DNA from: an uncultured Amylibacter sp.
Lineage (GTDB): Bacteria; Pseudomonadota; Alphaproteobacteria; Rhodobacterales; Rhodobacteraceae
Length of the DNA: 10,813 nucleotides
Assembly (NCBI GenBank): GCA_938001995.1
Contig: CALLAV010000240.1
Location: forward strand, 1 to 10,813
Direction of reading: 5' to 3'
The notes beneath the pieces were generated by a model that searched no databases, was not told the origin of the DNA, and saw nothing but the letters and a program-made list of their open reading frames with translations. Of this stretch, positions 1 through 6,612 are shown in pieces (position 1 is the first letter of the stretch; every line of letters starts with the position of its first letter). The translations under genes were made by a program, and so were the position numbers.

Positions 1-6
1 AACAAC

Positions 7-1089
7 ATGAAAGCAGCGGTTTGCCGTGAATTTGGCGCGGATCTGAGCATTGAAGAGATCACGCTTGAGGCCCCCAAACGGGGGCAGGTGCAGGTGAAGC
101 TAGAGGCCTGTGCCATTTGCCATTCCGATATTTTCGCCCAAGACGGCGCCTGGGGCGGGCATCTGCCGGCGGTGTTCGGGCACGAGGCTGCGGGGCGGAT
201 CACTGACGTGGGCGACGGCGTAAAAGGCTATGCGGTGGGTGACCCTGTTTTGGTCACGCTGCTGCGGTCTTGTGGCGCTTGCCCGTCTTGCGGATCGGGG
301 CATTTGGTCAACTGCGAAGACCCTTATGATCGCGTTGCGGAATCTCCTATTCGGTTAAAAAACGGCGAAGTGGCGCAGCACGGGATCAGCACGGGGGCCT
401 TTGCGGAAAGTGTTGTTGTGGATCAAAGCCAGATCGTTTCGATCCCAGAAGACCTGCCGATGGATGTGGCAAGCTTGCTGTCTTGTGGTGTGATCACGGG
501 CTTGGGTGCGGTTACAAACACCGCAGGGGCGCGACCTGGCAGTACGGTTGCTGTGATCGGGGCGGGCGGCGTTGGATTGAATGCGATCCAAGGCGCGGTC
601 CTGAGCGGTTGTGTTACGATCATCGCACTTGACCTCGAAGACGACAAACTAGACGGAGCGATGGAATTCGGTGCGACCCACGCGATCAAGGCGACAGATG
701 CAGACGTCGCGGCAAAGGTGAAAGCCGCCACAGGTGGGCGCGGCGTGGATTATGTCTTTGTCACGGTGGGCGCGATTAAGGCGTTTGAAACGGCGACAGA
801 TTATCTGGCGCCGCGCGGCGAGGTGATCATGGTGGGGATGCCACCGTCTGGGCAGTTTGCAAGCTACGAGCCAGTGATGATTACAGCGCTGAGCCAGTCG
901 ATCAAAGGTTCGTTGATGGGTGAGACTGTTTTGAAGCGCGACATTCCTTGGTTAATAGAACAGTACAAACAAGGGCGGCTGATGCTCGATGAGTTGATTT
1001 CAAATCGCTACCCGCTCGATCAGATCAATGAGGCGATTGTAGACACCAAAGCGGGTAAATCGCGCCGCAATGTAATTGTGTTCGACTGA
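7..1089 (+). CDS. Zinc-dependent medium-chain alcohol dehydrogenase
   Basis: A 360-residue cytoplasmic oxidoreductase of the MDR (zinc alcohol dehydrogenase) superfamily, expected to oxidise an alcohol with NAD+. Visible residues: catalytic-zinc ligands Cys38 (in CHSD), His59-Glu60 (GHE) and Cys160 (SCGVITG); four structural-zinc cysteines at 89, 92, 95 and 103; a Rossmann glycine motif GAGGVG at 185-190; and an acidic Asp209 at the end of the second beta strand, which in this family favours NAD+ over NADP+. The catalytic GroES-like domain covers about residues 1-150 and the cofactor domain about 155-300. The length is close to class III enzymes, slightly shorter. The ATG lies only six bases inside the window, so its ribosome-binding site and any upstream operon partner cannot be seen. 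The fold and zinc chemistry are secure; the substrate is unknown. Confidence 0.93.
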   Translation: MKAAVCREFGADLSIEEITLEAPKRGQVQVKLEACAICHSDIFAQDGAWGGHLPAVFGHEAAGRITDVGDGVKGYAVGDPVLVTLLRSCGACPSCGSGHLVNCEDPYDRVAESPIRLKNGEVAQHGISTGAFAESVVVDQSQIVSIPEDLPMDVASLLSCGVITGLGAVTNTAGARPGSTVAVIGAGGVGLNAIQGAVLSGCVTIIALDLEDDKLDGAMEFGATHAIKATDADVAAKVKAATGGRGVDYVFVTVGAIKAFETATDYLAPRGEVIMVGMPPSGQFASYEPVMITALSQSIKGSLMGETVLKRDIPWLIEQYKQGRLMLDELISNRYPLDQINEAIVDTKAGKSRRNVIVFD

Positions 1090-1098
1090 CCGTAGTGA

Positions 1099-1183
1099 GC
1101 GCCTTACGGCGCATTCCTTAAAGCTCTGCCTTAATGGCAGAGCGGTAGGGGCCGCGCTGGCCCCTTACCCCGCAGATATTTTT
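1099..1183. terminator. Three stem-loops between convergent genes
   Basis: Three stem-loops follow each other in the 115-base gap after the dehydrogenase. Stem 1 is GCGCC/GGCGC (1099-1103 with 1108-1112). Stem 2 is GCTCTGCC/GGCAGAGC (1123-1130 with 1136-1143, five-base loop). Stem 3 is a GC-rich stem of about ten pairs with one bulge (1144-1153 with 1159-1169). A T-run (1179-1183) follows stem 3 by about nine bases, too far for a textbook rho-independent terminator. The location between converging genes still makes transcription termination the best guess. The tail ATTTTTAAAACAAAAAG (1178-1194) resembles an AT-rich motif I recall after many Rhodobacterales genes; I could not check that. Confidence 0.55.
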
Positions 1184-1190
1184 AAAACAA

Positions 1191-1206
1191 AAAGCTGTAG
1201 CGCTTT
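1191..1206 (-). terminator. Possible weak terminator of the SulP gene
   Basis: Read on the minus strand, AAAGC (overlapping the SulP stop codon) pairs with GCTTT around a six-base loop, and a U-rich tail TTGTTTT follows. The stem is only five pairs with two G-C pairs, so the site is weak by itself. It may act together with the stem-loops further on. Confidence 0.3.
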
Positions 1207-2827
1207 AGTGTCCGCCAAAGCGGCCCAGTTGGATGTCGTAGTCAACGGACAGGCGGTAATCTGGATCGTCGTCGGCATCGACCATCAATTGCCCTGCTTT
1301 GTTCAGCAGTTGATGACAGTCTTGGCTGAGGTGGCGCAACATCAGGCGTTTGCCTGCGGCGTCGTATTTCTCGGCGACAGCTTCGATAGCCTGAAGGGCG
1401 GATTGATCCACGACACGCGATGCTGCGAAATCGAGGATCACTGTGTCAGGGTCTTCCAAGGGGGTGAACAATTCTTGGAATCGCGTGGCAGAACCAAAGA
1501 ATAGTGGGCCTTGAATGTCATAGACCCGTGCGCCCGGTTCGGATTTGGACGGGTGTGTTGTGGCCGAAATGCGTGAGGCGGCGTTCCATGCATAGACCAG
1601 TGCGGATACGATAACCCCCACGACAACCGCGATGGCGAGGTCTTTGTAGACGGTTACGATGGTCACGAGGATGATGACGAAGGCATCTGCGAAGGGGACG
1701 CGGGCCATAAGTTTGATAGACTGCCATGCGAACGTGCCGATCACGACCATGAACATCACACCAACGAGGGCCGCAAGCGGGATCAGTTCGATGATGCTGG
1801 AGCCTACAAGGATGAAGGCCAGCAGGAACAATGCGGCGGAAATGCCTGACAGGCGGCCACGGCCACCTGAGTTTACGTTGATCATCGATTGGCCGATCAT
1901 CGCGCAACCGCCCATACCGCCAAAGAAGCCCGTGACCGTATTGGCGGCCCCTTGAGCGAGGCATTCTTTGGATGCGCCGCCACGCTGGTTGGTGATTTCG
2001 CCCACCAAGTTCAGTGTCAGCAGGCTTTCGATCAGGCCGATGGCCGCGAGGATCACGGCGTAAGGCAAGATGATCCAGAGCGTTTCAAGCGTGAACGGCA
2101 CATTCGGAATGGCGAAAGGGGGGAGGCCGCCTTCAACGGATGCGAGGTCCCCGACGCGCGGGACGGGAACATCAAACATGATGACCGCGATTGCGACGAG
2201 GCCAATGGCGGCAAGCGGGGCAGGAAACGCCTTCGTTATGCGCGGAGTGACCCAGATGATTGCCATCGTCGCGGCAACAAGAGCGAGGGTGATCCACAGT
2301 GTCATGCCCGACATCCAAGCATGACCGCCGTTGCCATCTGGGATCTTGAATTGTTCCATTTGTGCCAAGAAAATAACGATCGCGAGGCCGTTAACAAAGC
2401 CCAGCATTACGGGGTGTGGGACCATTCGGATGAATTTACCCAAGCGGAAAACACCTGCGAGGATTTGCAATATGCCCATCAGGACCACTGTTGCAAACAG
2501 GTATTGCACGCCGTGTTGCGCCACGAGGGAGACCATGACAACCGCCAACGCGCCCGTTGCACCCGAAATCATGCCAGGGCGACCGCCGAAAGCCGCGGTT
2601 ATGAGACCAACGATAAAGGCGGCATAAAGACCGACGAGCGGGTCAACACCTGCCACAAACGCAAAGGCCACTGCTTCGGGAACCAGTGCCAGAGCAACCG
2701 TCAGACCCGACAGGATATCCGTGCGGGTTTGCGGCAGGTTAATTTCCCGTGGGTGCATAAAATACGAATTGTCACGCAAATTGGCGGCGAAATCGGAAAT
2801 AGGGGTGCGTTTGGTCACGTGCGTCAT
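1205..2827 (-). CDS. SulP-family anion transporter with STAS domain
   Basis: A 540-residue inner-membrane transporter of the SulP/SLC26 family, which moves inorganic or organic anions (sulfate, bicarbonate, dicarboxylates) depending on the member. Residues about 38-420 form the hydrophobic transport domain. Family landmarks are [19 protein letters not shown] (45-63), the TM3 segment [13 protein letters not shown] (82-94) and GLIESLL (264-270). Residues about 434-515 form a cytoplasmic STAS domain ([19 protein letters not shown], 463-481). The length is normal for bacterial SulP proteins. Start choice is uncertain: the annotated ATG has an AGG touching it, whereas a GTG three codons downstream (2816-2818) sits eight bases after AGGA, a better geometry. 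The gene is divergent from the enolase-superfamily gene. The family call is secure; the transported anion cannot be read from the sequence. Confidence 0.93.
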   Translation of the reverse strand: MTHVTKRTPISDFAANLRDNSYFMHPREINLPQTRTDILSGLTVALALVPEAVAFAFVAGVDPLVGLYAAFIVGLITAAFGGRPGMISGATGALAVVMVSLVAQHGVQYLFATVVLMGILQILAGVFRLGKFIRMVPHPVMLGFVNGLAIVIFLAQMEQFKIPDGNGGHAWMSGMTLWITLALVAATMAIIWVTPRITKAFPAPLAAIGLVAIAVIMFDVPVPRVGDLASVEGGLPPFAIPNVPFTLETLWIILPYAVILAAIGLIESLLTLNLVGEITNQRGGASKECLAQGAANTVTGFFGGMGGCAMIGQSMINVNSGGRGRLSGISAALFLLAFILVGSSIIELIPLAALVGVMFMVVIGTFAWQSIKLMARVPFADAFVIILVTIVTVYKDLAIAVVVGVIVSALVYAWNAASRISATTHPSKSEPGARVYDIQGPLFFGSATRFQELFTPLEDPDTVILDFAASRVVDQSALQAIEAVAEKYDAAGKRLMLRHLSQDCHQLLNKAGQLMVDADDDPDYRLSVDYDIQLGRFGGH

Positions 2828-2895
2828 CCTGAATGTCTGTGGCCGTGCAATAGGGCGTTCGCGCGCAAAGGTCTAGGAAGCATTGGCAGAAAACG

Positions 2896-2908
2896 ACGAA
2901 GACTTCGT
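2896..2908. promoter_or_regulatory. 13-base palindrome in divergent intergenic region
   Basis: The 142-base gap between the divergent SulP and enolase-superfamily genes contains the perfect palindrome ACGAAG-A-CTTCGT. It is flanked on both sides by AAACG (2891-2895 and 2909-2913). A -10-like GATAAT lies just downstream on the plus strand (2919-2924), without a convincing -35 at 17 bases. A dyad just ahead of a -10 box is where a repressor or activator operator would be expected. No binding protein is identified. Confidence 0.3.
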
Positions 2909-2957
2909 AAACGTGCTGGATAATTGTGCATCTGGGGGGCAGTGTGAACGGAAATGT

Positions 2958-2962
2958 GGAGG
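2958..2962 (+). promoter_or_regulatory. Ribosome-binding site deciding the start at 2970
   Basis: GGAGG lies seven bases before the ATG at 2970. The reading frame stays open upstream to an ATG at 2883, but that one has no ribosome-binding site, and its 29 extra residues look non-homologous and lie in the promoter region. The start at 2970 is therefore preferred. Confidence 0.85.
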
Positions 2963-2969
2963 CCGCAGT

Positions 2970-4208
2970 ATGAAACTAACCGATCTTGAAATTTTCGTTG
3001 TGGGCAATCAGCCCCCTGGTTGGGGTGGGCGGTATTTCATCTTTGTTAAGCTGACAGCGGACAACGGGATTGTCGGCTACGGCGAGGTCTATGCTGCAGC
3101 AGTTGGGCCAGATGCCATGTGCGCGGTGATCCGCGATGTGTTTGAACGGCACATGCTGGGAGAAAACGTTGAGAACATTGAGATGATGTTTCGCCGTGTG
3201 TATTCCAGCGGGTTCACTCAGCGCCCTGATCCGACAACAATCGGGGCGTTTTCGGGCATGGAAATTGCCTGTTGGGACATTCTGGGTAAGGCCCATGAGC
3301 GGCCAATCTATGCGTTGATGGGCGGATTGATGAACGAACGGATCAGATCCTACACCTATCTTTACCCGATGAAGCATCACGATATTACGGCGTTTTGGTC
3401 CTCGCCCGAGATGGCAGCGGAATCGGCCAAAGCAGCCGTGGATCAAGGCTTTACAGCGGTGAAATTTGATCCTGCGGGGCCTTACACCGCGCGCGGCGGG
3501 CATATGCCAGCGATGGCAGATATTACGCAATCTGTGGCATTTTGTAAGGCGATCCGCGAGGCGGTTGGCGACAAAGCGGATCTGTTGTTTGGCACGCACG
3601 GGCAGTTTTCAACAGCGGGAGCGATTAGGTTGGGACAGGCGCTGGAGCCGTATTCACCCTTGTGGTTCGAAGAGCCTATTCCACCCGACGCTGTGAGTGA
3701 AATGGCCAAGGTCGCGCAGGCGGTTCGCATTCCTGTGGCGACGGGGGAACGTCTGACAACCAAGGCGGAATTTGCCCCTGTGTTGCGGGCCGGCGCAGCG
3801 ACGATTTTGCAGCCAGCGCTGGGGCGATCTGGCGGGATCCATGAGACGAAAAAGATCGCGGCTATTGCCGAAGTGTATAACGCTCAAGTGGCACCGCATT
3901 TGTATGCGGGTCCTGTGGAATGGGCCGCGAATATTCAACTGGCGGCAAACATTCCAAACCTGCTGATGGCCGAGACCATTCAAACGGGTGGGGCGTTTCA
4001 CCTCGACCTGATTAAGCATACAATTCAGTGGGATAGCGGATATATTATCGCACCAACTGCACCAGGGTTGGGTATTGAATTTGACGAAGATTTGGCCCGT
4101 GCGAACCCGTGGACAGGGGACGGCTTACATCTGGAAATGCAGGAAGAGGCTTGTCGCTATGACGCGCCAAATTGGTTTGCAGGGGGTGCGCCGCCCGTGG
4201 TGGAATAG
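2970..4208 (+). CDS. Enolase-superfamily protein, mandelate racemase/muconate lactonizing type
   Basis: A 412-residue cytoplasmic protein with the two-domain layout of the superfamily: N-terminal capping domain (about 1-125), TIM barrel (about 126-365) and a C-terminal segment returning to the cap. Family members abstract a proton next to a carboxylate, often as sugar-acid dehydratases. Conserved features seen: WDILGKA (102-108), Lys165 on strand 2, Glu234 in WFEEP, Glu260 in TGER, His310 in APH, and Glu335 on strand 8. Unusual positions: the usual strand-3 Asp ligand (D-x-N/H) reads Gly208-Thr-His210, the second Lys of the K-x-K pair is Asp167, and the Asp of the His-Asp dyad (QPD) is Ala283. 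His210 matches the acid-catalyst position of galactonate dehydratase. The gene is probably co-transcribed with the downstream MFS transporter. The family is secure; substrate and reaction are unknown. Confidence 0.88.
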   Translation: MKLTDLEIFVVGNQPPGWGGRYFIFVKLTADNGIVGYGEVYAAAVGPDAMCAVIRDVFERHMLGENVENIEMMFRRVYSSGFTQRPDPTTIGAFSGMEIACWDILGKAHERPIYALMGGLMNERIRSYTYLYPMKHHDITAFWSSPEMAAESAKAAVDQGFTAVKFDPAGPYTARGGHMPAMADITQSVAFCKAIREAVGDKADLLFGTHGQFSTAGAIRLGQALEPYSPLWFEEPIPPDAVSEMAKVAQAVRIPVATGERLTTKAEFAPVLRAGAATILQPALGRSGGIHETKKIAAIAEVYNAQVAPHLYAGPVEWAANIQLAANIPNLLMAETIQTGGAFHLDLIKHTIQWDSGYIIAPTAPGLGIEFDEDLARANPWTGDGLHLEMQEEACRYDAPNWFAGGAPPVVE

Positions 4209-4209
4209 C

Positions 4210-4238
4210 GCAGTGAACTCGCCTCTTGTAAGCACTGC
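4210..4238 (+). other. Intercistronic stem-loop
   Basis: In the 76-base gap between the enolase-superfamily and MFS genes, GCAGTG (4210-4215) can pair with CACTGC (4233-4238) across a 17-base loop. CGCAG (4209-4213) can instead pair with CTGCG (4242-4246). No T-run follows, so this is not a standard terminator. It may do nothing, or may modulate readthrough into the transporter. Confidence 0.25.
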
Positions 4239-4284
4239 TTCCTGCGGCTAGGTTCAGCGCAGAGAGTTTAAGGCTATTTCGCTG

Positions 4285-5499
4285 ATGTCCATAACCAACA
4301 AACGTGCTGTTTATTTCATCCTGCTAACGGTGATGATTGATGCTATCGGCATTGGCTTGATCATGCCCGTGATGCCTGCGCTGTTGCTTGATCTTGGTGG
4401 GTCCACTTTGGCGAATGCGGCGATTTGGGGTGGGATTATGTCCACCGTTTTCGCACTGATGCAGTTTTTGTTTGGGCCACTGGTGGGCAATCTGTCAGAC
4501 CGATATGGGCGACGCAAAGTGTTGCTGGTGTCGCTGTCGGTGATGGCGGTGGACTATGTATTAATGGGAATTGCATGGTCGATTTGGCTGTTACTGGCGG
4601 CGAGGATCCTTGGTGGAATCACAGCGGCAAATCATTCAACGGCAAGTGCTGTCATTGCGGATGTGTCCAAGCCAGAAGAACGCGGTGCGAACTTTGGCCT
4701 GCTTGGGGCGGCCTTCGGGATCGGATTCATTCTGGGGCCGGTCATTGGGGGCGTCGCGGCAGAATGGGGCCCACGTGCGCCGTTCTTTGTGGCGGCTGTT
4801 TTGGCAGGTGGTATTGCGCTGTTTGGATATTTCGCGCTGGAAGAAACCGTCACCGAAGAAAACCGACGCGCGTTTGAATGGCACCGCGCATTGCCTTGGG
4901 GTGCTTTTGCCCAAGTTGGCAAGCTGGCAGGGCAAACCCGCATGTTGGTTGTGCTGTTTTTCCAAGAGGTGGCTTTCATGGTTTACCCCGTGATTTGGGC
5001 GTTTTACACCATCGCGAAATTCGGCTGGGAGGAGTGGCTTGTGGGTCTCTCGCTTGGGGCGTTTGGGTTGATGATGGCGTTTTCCCAAGGGGTTCTTATC
5101 CGCGTCGTCATCCCGCGACTTGGCGAATACCGCACCGCCGTTTTGGGCCTGTCGATGGAGTTGTTGTCGTTCATCGGCATTGCCTTTGCCCCTGCCACTT
5201 GGGTGATTTTCGCGCTGTTGCCGCTGAGCGCGTTGGGCATGTTGGCGGGTCCTGCCATGCAAGGCATCCTAAGCCGGGCCGTGCCTGACAATGCGCAAGG
5301 CGAATTGCAAGGTGTCGTAAGTTCGGTTCGCGCAATCGCGTCGATCCTTGCGCCGACGGTGATGACGGGGCTGTTCTGGGTTTACAGCGACGAGGGTTGG
5401 TTTTTCACCTTCCCAGGTGCGCCGTTCGTGCTGTCGGCATTCTTGATGATCATTGCGATCCGCATCTTGTGGGGCTTTGGCCGGTTGACCAAAGCCTAG
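4285..5499 (+). CDS. MFS transporter, TetA-like drug:H+ antiporter family
   Basis: A 404-residue inner-membrane protein with about twelve hydrophobic segments, of the major facilitator superfamily DHA1/TCR group. Landmarks: MIDAIGIGLIMPVMP (17-31) in the first helix, as in TetA proteins; motif A GNLSDRYGRRK (68-78) in the loop between helices 2 and 3; the antiporter motif C region GAAFGIGFILGPVIGG (141-156); and LGGITAA in helix 4. The length matches TetA proteins (about 400). Chromosomal homologues like this are common, and the resemblance does not show tetracycline transport. The ribosome-binding site is weak (AAGG, 11 bases before the ATG). The gene lies 76 bases after the enolase-superfamily gene on the same strand, so an exporter or importer of a related metabolite is possible. 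Its 3' end carries an eight-pair stem-loop. Confidence 0.9.
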   Translation: MSITNKRAVYFILLTVMIDAIGIGLIMPVMPALLLDLGGSTLANAAIWGGIMSTVFALMQFLFGPLVGNLSDRYGRRKVLLVSLSVMAVDYVLMGIAWSIWLLLAARILGGITAANHSTASAVIADVSKPEERGANFGLLGAAFGIGFILGPVIGGVAAEWGPRAPFFVAAVLAGGIALFGYFALEETVTEENRRAFEWHRALPWGAFAQVGKLAGQTRMLVVLFFQEVAFMVYPVIWAFYTIAKFGWEEWLVGLSLGAFGLMMAFSQGVLIRVVIPRLGEYRTAVLGLSMELLSFIGIAFAPATWVIFALLPLSALGMLAGPAMQGILSRAVPDNAQGELQGVVSSVRAIASILAPTVMTGLFWVYSDEGWFFTFPGAPFVLSAFLMIIAIRILWGFGRLTKA

Positions 5500-5522
5500 A
5501 TTGGTTCACCCGTCGATACGGG
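5473..5522. terminator. Stem-loops at the MFS/transglycosylase convergent junction
   Basis: Two dyads straddle the six-base gap between the convergent genes, both inside coding sequence. GGCTTTGG pairs perfectly with CCAAAGCC (5473-5480 with 5489-5496, eight-base loop) and ends next to the MFS stop codon. CCCGT pairs with ACGGG (5509-5513 with 5518-5522, loop CGAT) at the end of the transglycosylase gene. Neither is followed by a T-run, so 3'-end protection or factor-assisted termination is more likely than intrinsic termination. Confidence 0.4.
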
Positions 5523-6300
5523 CGGCCATAATCGCGATGGCTTTTTGGTACACGCCTGCCGCGTTCCACTGTTTAATCACTTTGAAATTTGGCTGACCCT
5601 GTTGATATCCCTTGCCAGGTTTCCAACCCTTTTGGCGCAGGAAGTTCGCGGTAGAGGCCAGCGCATCGGCCTGATTGTACAAGTCAACACGTCCGTCGCC
5701 ATTGGCATCAACACCATAAGATAGCGCGTTGCCAGGCAGGAACTGGGTATGTCCCAACTCGCCATGCTTGGCGCCTTTTGTGGCCCCTGTGATTGACCCT
5801 TTGTCCACCAATTTCAAAGCACCAATGGCGTGGGGTTTGAAAAAATCAGAGCGGCGGCAGTCGTAGGTCAGCGTTGTAATGGCAGACACCACTTGGCTGC
5901 CGCCCATGAACCCACCAAAGCCCGTTTCCATGCCGTGAATGGCAATGATTACGCCTGCTGGTACGCCGAACTGCTTTTCAAGCGAGTTGTAAAAGCTCGC
6001 GCTTTTGGCTTTGCGCCGCTTGCCTTGGGACACGATTGTGTCCGCGCCGCGCACTTTCATGAACTTTTCGAGCGTGTATTTGAACGACTTTTGATTGCGA
6101 TCCGCTTTGATCGTGCCAGATGCGTATTGCGCATTGGCAAGCGCCTGTAGGCCACGTTTCTTGACGCCTGCTTTCTTGGCTTCTTTGGAAAACGAGGCTT
6201 TCCAAGCGTTGAACCCTGCGCTGGTGTTGCCGCAAGTGGCCGCAAATGCGGGCGCTGCTGCTAGGATGGCTGTGCTAAAAATGATGCTGCGTAAAAACAT
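5506..6300 (-). CDS. Periplasmic lytic murein transglycosylase (MltB/SLT_2 type)
   Basis: A 264-residue exported enzyme predicted to cleave the MurNAc-GlcNAc bond of peptidoglycan non-hydrolytically, giving 1,6-anhydro products. Residues 1-20 form a signal peptide ending AAAPAFA before Ala21. Cys23 is not in a lipobox, so unlike E. coli MltB it is probably soluble. The catalytic glutamate is Glu126 in HGMETGFGG (122-130). Further family motifs are GELGHTQFLP (180-189) and a calcium-loop-like DANGDGRVDL (198-207). There is no C-terminal peptidoglycan-binding domain. The frame extends upstream by 12 codons to an ATG at 6336, but the start at 6300 has AGGGG six bases ahead and begins the signal peptide directly, so it is preferred. 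The gene stands alone, tail to tail with the MFS gene. Confidence 0.92.
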   Translation of the reverse strand: MFLRSIIFSTAILAAAPAFAATCGNTSAGFNAWKASFSKEAKKAGVKKRGLQALANAQYASGTIKADRNQKSFKYTLEKFMKVRGADTIVSQGKRRKAKSASFYNSLEKQFGVPAGVIIAIHGMETGFGGFMGGSQVVSAITTLTYDCRRSDFFKPHAIGALKLVDKGSITGATKGAKHGELGHTQFLPGNALSYGVDANGDGRVDLYNQADALASTANFLRQKGWKPGKGYQQGQPNFKVIKQWNAAGVYQKAIAIMAARIDG

Positions 6301-6306
6301 GTCTGT

Positions 6307-6311
6307 CCCCT
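6307..6311 (-). promoter_or_regulatory. Ribosome-binding site of the transglycosylase; -10-like box upstream
   Basis: AGGGG on the minus strand lies six bases before the ATG at 6298-6300 and decides the start. A TATATT box (6326-6331, minus strand) just upstream could be the -10 of its promoter. No convincing -35 is seen at 16-18 bases, so the promoter itself is only tentative. Confidence 0.6.
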
Positions 6312-6560
6312 GAATGGCTTTGGTAAATATAAGCACGAATTCAAAAAGGAGAATAGGGGCAGATTCTTTTCCTCGCCCAGTAGGTAATCCCTGAAATGTT
6401 GGGAGCGAACATTTTTCATCACGGGTGAACGCTCTGCCCCCGTCGTTCCGTCAGCTTTGACGAAAGCAAAGGATAGCTGAAGGCGACAATCAACCAGTCA
6501 GGAGTGGGCGATGCGCCTGACAGGCGGGGCTTTTCCTGTTGGGATGTGAACTTTGCGCAT

Positions 6561-6595
6561 GAAAAAGCCCCGCACGGTTTGCACTGTACGGGGCT
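6561..6595 (-). terminator. Rho-independent terminator of the SnoaL-like pair
   Basis: AGCCCCG (6566-6572) pairs with CGGGGCT (6589-6595). The stem extends inward by two more Watson-Crick pairs and one position that is G-U on the minus strand but C-A on the plus strand. The loop is ten bases (6576-6585). On the minus strand a run of five T (6562-6566) closes the hairpin, starting 18 bases after the stop codon of the downstream SnoaL-like gene. This is a strong intrinsic terminator for the minus strand. Confidence 0.85.
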
Positions 6596-6612
6596 CTTGC
6601 TGGCGTGGTGTT

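Larger units (their letters stand above)
6301..6612. other. Gene-free stretch between transglycosylase and SnoaL pair
   Basis: About 310 bases without a recognisable gene. The left third holds the 5' region of the transglycosylase. The right end (6561-6595) is the terminator of the SnoaL-like pair. In between are small dyads: CGTCA/TGACG with loop GCTT (6449-6462) and CGCCT/AGGCG with loop GAC (6514-6526). There is also an inverted repeat GCGGGGCTTTTC (6524-6535) against GAAAAAGCCCCGC (6561-6573), which shares its right arm with the terminator. A 12-codon frame at 6511-6549 (+) has AGGAG six bases ahead, but it is too short to call as a gene. Confidence 0.6.

Noticed and set aside
1889..2923. 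344-codon open frame on the plus strand opposite the SulP gene
   Set aside because: Its translation is rich in His, Cys, Arg and Asp with no fold-like pattern, and it lies antisense to a well-supported membrane protein gene. It is a shadow of GC-biased codon use.
2883..2969. N-terminal extension of the enolase-superfamily protein
   Set aside because: The extra 29 residues have no ribosome-binding site and cover the likely promoter and palindrome; GGAGG seven bases before 2970 supports the shorter form.
4285..5499. Calling the MFS gene a tetracycline-resistance determinant
   Set aside because: The TetA-like motifs define the family, not the substrate, and there is no TetR-type regulator or mobile element beside it.
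6301..6336. N-terminal extension of the transglycosylase
   Set aside because: It would put 12 residues before a complete signal peptide and ignore the AGGAGG-like AGGGG six bases before 6300.
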